Assembly (NCBI GenBank): GCA_963728835.1
Contig: CAVSKZ010000002.1
Coordinates: 496,001-560,000, forward strand
Origin: VRUE01 sp963728835
GTDB lineage: Bacteria > Actinomycetota > Thermoleophilia > Solirubrobacterales > 70-9
DNA length: 64,000 nt
Direction of reading: 5' to 3'
Positions 61,078 through 64,000 of this stretch are shown here, in pieces; position 1 is the stretch's first letter, and every line of letters begins with the position of its first letter. A program made the position numbers and the translations under genes. The notes beneath the pieces were generated by a model. The model saw only the letters and a list, made by a program, of their open reading frames with translations. It searched no databases and was not told the DNA's origin.

Positions 61078-62115
61078 GTGCCGAGGAACATCTCCACCCC
61101 CGCCCGCGTCGCCTGGGTCTGCGCGGCGGCGCTGGCCGTGTTCCTCGCCTGGATCGCGACGCCCGCGGGAGCCAATGCCGGCATCGGATTCTTCTACGCG
61201 GTCCCGGTCGGGATGGCGGCCTGGTGGGGCGGTGCCCGCGCCGCCGCGCTCGCGCTCGTGGGCTGCACGGCCCTCTACGTCATCGGCGCCCAGATCCAGC
61301 CCGTGGCTCACTTTGGCCTGTCGCTGGCCGCTCGCCTGACGGCCTTCGCCGCCGTCGCGCTCTGCGTCGTCGCGATCGGGAGGCGACTGAGCCTGCTGGA
61401 GCACTCCGCCGAGGAACTCGAGGCGATCCGGGCGGCGCTGACCCCCTCGCAGGTCCCGGACCTGCCCGACGTCGAAGCCGCCGCCGCCTTCGTCCCCTCG
61501 GAGCTGGGCGTCTCGGGCGACTTCTACCTGCTGACCAACGGGCCGGACGGCTCGACGGTCGCCATCGTCGGCGACGTCGCGGGGCACGGGGCCGAGGCGG
61601 CTCGAGTGGCCACCTTCGTGCGGGCCCGTCTCGCCGCCTTCGCCGCCGAGACCAGTGACCCCGCCGAGCTGCTGACGCTCGCCAACGCGGCCCTCGCAGA
61701 CCGCTCGCGGCGCAACCGCAAGCTGATCAGCGCGGTCTGCATGCGTTACCGCTCCCAGGGCTCGCACCTGACCTGGGCGCTCGCCGGGCACCCTCCGCCC
61801 CTGCTGCTTCCCCGGCTGAAGGAGCTTCCCGGCGTCGGCGACACGCTCCTGCTCGGGGCAGGGGCAGATCTGGAGCTGCGCAACGCCGAGCTGGCACTTG
61901 CCCCCGGCGAGGGGGCCCTGGCCTACACCGACGGCGCCACCGACGTTCGCCGCGGCGGCGCCATGCTCGGCCTACCGGGCCTTTCGCGCCTGCTCGCGCC
62001 CTTCGCCGACATGCCGGCGAAGGAGATGGCGGGCCGGGCGGAGGAGGCGATCCTAGGCTGGGCCGAGGCTCCGATCCGAGACGACCTCTGCGTCCTCGTC
62101 GTCAGGCCGAAGTGA
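61078..62115 (+). CDS. Membrane SpoIIE/RsbU-type PP2C phosphatase
   Basis: A 345-residue protein. Four or so N-terminal membrane segments (VAWVCAAALAVFLAWIATPAG, IGFFYAVPVGMAAWWGGARAAALAL, LAARLTAFAAVALCVVAIG) resemble the DUF4118-type sensor. The catalytic part has FVPSELGVSGDFYLL, VAIVGDVAGHGAEAARVATFVRARL with the metal aspartate, LTWALAGHPPPLLL, GALAYTDGATDVR and the final DDLCVLVV. Such enzymes dephosphorylate anti-anti-sigma proteins in general stress control. GTG 61078 has TATGGT 8 nt upstream and may be leaderless. The 3' end overlaps the minus-strand zinc-ribbon gene by 63 bp. Confidence 0.87.
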   Translation: MPRNISTPARVAWVCAAALAVFLAWIATPAGANAGIGFFYAVPVGMAAWWGGARAAALALVGCTALYVIGAQIQPVAHFGLSLAARLTAFAAVALCVVAIGRRLSLLEHSAEELEAIRAALTPSQVPDLPDVEAAAAFVPSELGVSGDFYLLTNGPDGSTVAIVGDVAGHGAEAARVATFVRARLAAFAAETSDPAELLTLANAALADRSRRNRKLISAVCMRYRSQGSHLTWALAGHPPPLLLPRLKELPGVGDTLLLGAGADLELRNAELALAPGEGALAYTDGATDVRRGGAMLGLPGLSRLLAPFADMPAKEMAGRAEEAILGWAEAPIRDDLCVLVVRPK

Positions 62116-62265
62116 TTCGGTCATCCCCGCCTCGGGCGGGATGCGGAACATCTTGAAGGTCAGCGGCGTGGAGACGCGCTCGCGGATCTGGCAACGGGGG
62201 CAGTTCTCGAGCGCAGCCGCATGCATCTCGCTGTAGCGGCTGCCGCACCTCTCGCACTGGAACAT
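62053..62265 (-). CDS. Small zinc-ribbon protein
   Basis: A 70-residue protein: MFQCERCGSRYSEMHAAALENCPRCQIRERVSTPLTFKMF. Two CxxC knuckles (CERC, CPRC) form a rubredoxin/zinc-ribbon site. GGGGAGGAG lies about 7 nt before ATG 62265, supporting a real gene although its last 20 codons run opposite the phosphatase gene. The C-terminus is acidic (RPDDEDAEVV). Function unknown; possibly a nucleic-acid or regulatory binding module. Confidence 0.75.
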   Translation of the reverse strand: MFQCERCGSRYSEMHAAALENCPRCQIRERVSTPLTFKMFRIPPEAGMTESLRPDDEDAEVVSDRSLGPA

Positions 62266-62356
62266 CTCTATCTCCTCCCCTGGGACGTAGTGGACTACCC
62301 GTCGATACCCGGTTCGCCCTGGGGTCTAACCTCGCCTCCGGGCCTCTCCGCCCCCC

Positions 62357-62629
62357 TCATGCGGAGGAGTCTTCCTCGCCGGGCCAGCGGCCCGTCACCG
62401 AGGCGAAGCTCGCCCGAGCGCCGCGGTCGACCATCCCTTTGACGAGGCGGAAGACCGCGCCCTCGAGCATCAGGGCCGCCGCCAGCTTCGGGTAGGAGAC
62501 CTCGCGGTCCTCGGGCTCGGGCGCCTCGTGGTCGTCGAAGGCGGCCCAGATCCGGTCGAAGCCCTTCTGGGCGGCGAATCCGGCGGCGAGGCCGGCGAGT
62601 ATCCCGATCGGCGTGAACAGCACCTTCAT
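62357..62629 (-). CDS. DUF4235 membrane protein
   Basis: A 90-residue protein with the DUF4235 pattern: MKVLFTPIGILAGLAAGFAAQKGFDRIWAAFDDHEAPEPEDREVSYPKLAAALMLEGAVFRLVKGMVDRGARASFASVTGRWPGEE. One N-terminal membrane helix with a glycine motif and a second amphipathic region. The family is widespread in actinobacteria with no known function. The 91 bp between it and the zinc-ribbon gene show nothing distinct. Confidence 0.82.
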   Translation of the reverse strand: MKVLFTPIGILAGLAAGFAAQKGFDRIWAAFDDHEAPEPEDREVSYPKLAAALMLEGAVFRLVKGMVDRGARASFASVTGRWPGEEDSSA

Positions 62630-62678
62630 GAGGTTGGGCTACCCGCCGGGCGCACCGGGGAATCCGGCTCGCCCGCGG

Positions 62679-63542
62679 TCAGGAGAAGAACGCCCGCGCC
62701 CGTTCGGCGACCAGATCGGGGCGCTCGTCGGCGATGAAGTGGCCGCAGCCGGGGACGAACTCGATCTCCATGTCCTCGACGTGGCTCTCGTAGCCGGCCA
62801 GCAGGTCGGGGTGGATCGCGGCGTCCTCGGTGCCGAAGAGCATCCGGGTCGGGACGGTGAGCCGCCGCTCCGCGTAGCGGCCGCGCAGGATCGGCACGAC
62901 CTCGCGCAGGTTGAAGACCCTGTACATCTGCACCGCGGCGCGAGCCCGAGCCGGCTCGGCGAGGTTGTCGGCGAAGGCCGACAGGGTCTGCTCGTCCCAG
63001 AAGCTGCGGTCCGAGCAACCCGCCCGCAGCACCATGCGCACGAAACGTCCCTGGCGGTGGGCGAGGTAGCCGATCCATGGCGCGAGGATGAACTGCTGGT
63101 AGACGAGGCGGCCGGAGTGGGGCAGCGCCTTGCGCATCTGGATCCAGGGGGTGGGGATGTTCAGCGCCAGGTAGCGGTCGAAGCGCTCCGGCGCGCGCAG
63201 GCAGAGCAGGAAGCCGATCCAGCCGCCCCAGTCGTGGCCGACGAGCTTCACCCGCTCCAGCCCCAGCTCGTCGAGGACGGCGAGCACGTCGGCGGCCAGG
63301 TTCTCCTTCTCATAGCCCTTGCGCGGCGCGTCGGACCAGCCGAACCCGCGCAGGTCCATCGCCAGCACGCGGTGGCGATCGGCCAGCGCCGGCATCAGGT
63401 TGCGCCACTCGTACCAGTGCTGCGGCCAGCCGTGCAGGAGCAGCACCGGGTCCTCCCCCGAGCCGGCTTCGGCGACATGGAAGCGCAGTCCCCGTGCCTC
63501 GACCCAGCGGTGCGCGACGCCCTCGACGCTCGGCATCTCCAT
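62679..63542 (-). CDS. Alpha/beta hydrolase (epoxide hydrolase / haloalkane dehalogenase type)
   Basis: A 287-residue alpha/beta hydrolase: LLLHGWPQHWYEWR (HGWP, 37-40), AMDLRGFGWSDAP, and the nucleophile elbow LVGHDWGGWIG with Asp (D104). The charge-relay Asp lies near FGTEDAAIHPDL and the His in VPGCGHFIADERP. Asp as nucleophile places it with epoxide hydrolases and dehalogenases. It is the second such enzyme in the window (compare 55251-56111) but is not closely similar to it. ATG 63542; no operon partner other than possibly the GNAT gene upstream. Confidence 0.88.
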   Translation of the reverse strand: MEMPSVEGVAHRWVEARGLRFHVAEAGSGEDPVLLLHGWPQHWYEWRNLMPALADRHRVLAMDLRGFGWSDAPRKGYEKENLAADVLAVLDELGLERVKLVGHDWGGWIGFLLCLRAPERFDRYLALNIPTPWIQMRKALPHSGRLVYQQFILAPWIGYLAHRQGRFVRMVLRAGCSDRSFWDEQTLSAFADNLAEPARARAAVQMYRVFNLREVVPILRGRYAERRLTVPTRMLFGTEDAAIHPDLLAGYESHVEDMEIEFVPGCGHFIADERPDLVAERARAFFS

Positions 63543-63555
63543 CGTGTGACGCAGC

Positions 63556-64000
63556 CTAGAGCTCGCGCTCGTAGTAGAGCATCGAGGGGCCGTCCTCGTG
63601 CCCTTCGCGGTTGGTGAACCCGGTGCTCTCGTAGAGGGCGCGGGCGGCGGTGTCGGTTTCCCCCGTGTTGAGGTCCATGCGGGTGGCGCCGGCGGCGCGG
63701 GCCGTCTCCATCGCGTTCTCCAGCAGCGCCCGCCCGATCCCTCGCCCGCGCAGGCCGGGGACGACGTAGAGCTCCTCCAGGTAGGCGTCGAGCTCGCCGC
63801 TCCAGAGCGAGGGGAAGAAGCGCATCTGCGCGATCCCGTCGGGCCCGTCTCCGATCAGCAGGAAGACCGCCTCGTCCCTCTCGATGAAATCCGCCACGCG
63901 TTCGGCGAGGACCGCCACCTCGGGAGCCTCTTCGTCGAACTCCGTGTTGAAGTCGTGCAGCAGGCGCGCCACGTCGCCGGCGTCGGCGACGCCGGCGCGG
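63556..64000 (-). CDS. GNAT acetyltransferase (5' end beyond window)
   Basis: A GNAT enzyme: VARLLHDFNTEFDEEAPEVAVLAERV, LDAYLEELYVVPGLRGRGIGRALLENAMETARAAGATRMDLNTGETDTAARALYESTGFTNREG. The acetyl-CoA loop is RGRGIGRAL. A GTG at 63972 is in frame, but the upstream codons to the window edge (RAGVADAGD) continue the usual GNAT start, so the true start is outside. Substrate unknown. It ends 14 bp before the hydrolase start on the same strand. Confidence 0.85.
   Translation of the reverse strand, partial: RAGVADAGDVARLLHDFNTEFDEEAPEVAVLAERVADFIERDEAVFLLIGDGPDGIAQMRFFPSLWSGELDAYLEELYVVPGLRGRGIGRALLENAMETARAAGATRMDLNTGETDTAARALYESTGFTNREGHEDGPSMLYYEREL

Overview
The window is a G+C-rich actinobacterial chromosome segment. 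Gene content and order suggest the class Thermoleophilia (Solirubrobacterales type): recF, a DUF721 gene, gyrB and gyrA lie together, followed by an FHA/PP2C/FtsW/PbpA/PknB cell-wall signalling operon, an ImuB/DnaE2 mutasome and several TetR paralogues. This placement is inference from family knowledge; no rRNA, tRNA or CRISPR array was seen. recF-gyrB-gyrA order usually lies close to oriC, so the origin is probably just left of the window.

Layout. 1-6.5 kb: recF (partial), DUF721, gyrB, gyrA, then a long perfect hairpin. 6.7-10.2 kb: a hypothetical gene plus a Phd/VapC toxin-antitoxin pair, an HNH nuclease, pheA and a membrane-anchored CARDB-like protein. 10.3-20.9 kb: Ser/Thr kinase, FhaA, FhaB, PP2C, FtsW/RodA, PbpA, PknB with four PASTA domains and Ddl, then a convergent second kinase. 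20.9-23.9 kb (minus): purM, VOC protein, uppP, dedA. 23.9-38.5 kb: an exopolysaccharide locus (CapD-like dehydratase, LytR_C protein, O-antigen ligase, Wzx flippase, three glycosyltransferases, UndP sugar transferase, two acetyltransferases). A low-G+C gene for a NACHT NTPase is embedded in it. 38.4-46.4 kb: DUF3105, metF, a structured intergenic region, an enoyl-CoA hydratase, a nucleotide-sugar dehydrogenase, and a cluster of five TetR domains in four genes. 46.6-51.4 kb: imuB-DUF6504-dnaE2 behind a LexA-type SOS palindrome. 51.3-64 kb: HxlR regulator and MFS pump, ECF sigma with YCII partner, ABC-2 exporter, a BacA-like protein, ArsR-AHSA1 fusion, cupredoxin lipoprotein, SpoIIE phosphatase and small genes.

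How it works together. The 10-20 kb operon senses and controls peptidoglycan growth; uppP recycles the undecaprenyl carrier shared by peptidoglycan and the polymer made by the 24-38 kb locus. The nucleotide-sugar dehydrogenase at 42 kb probably supplies uronic-type precursors. The mutasome is DNA-damage inducible. Many genes show a TAnnnT -10 element only 6-7 nt before the start codon, implying leaderless transcripts.

Sequence quality. About a dozen genes, including recF, gyrB, gyrA and purM, are broken by single-base frameshifts, nearly all +1, concentrated in the first 13 kb. They look like sequencing or assembly errors, and I annotate each gene across its shifts.

Most unusual: the NACHT gene, and a ~100-bp palindromic element found inside two protein-coding genes (O-antigen ligase and dnaE2) in opposite orientations without breaking either reading frame.
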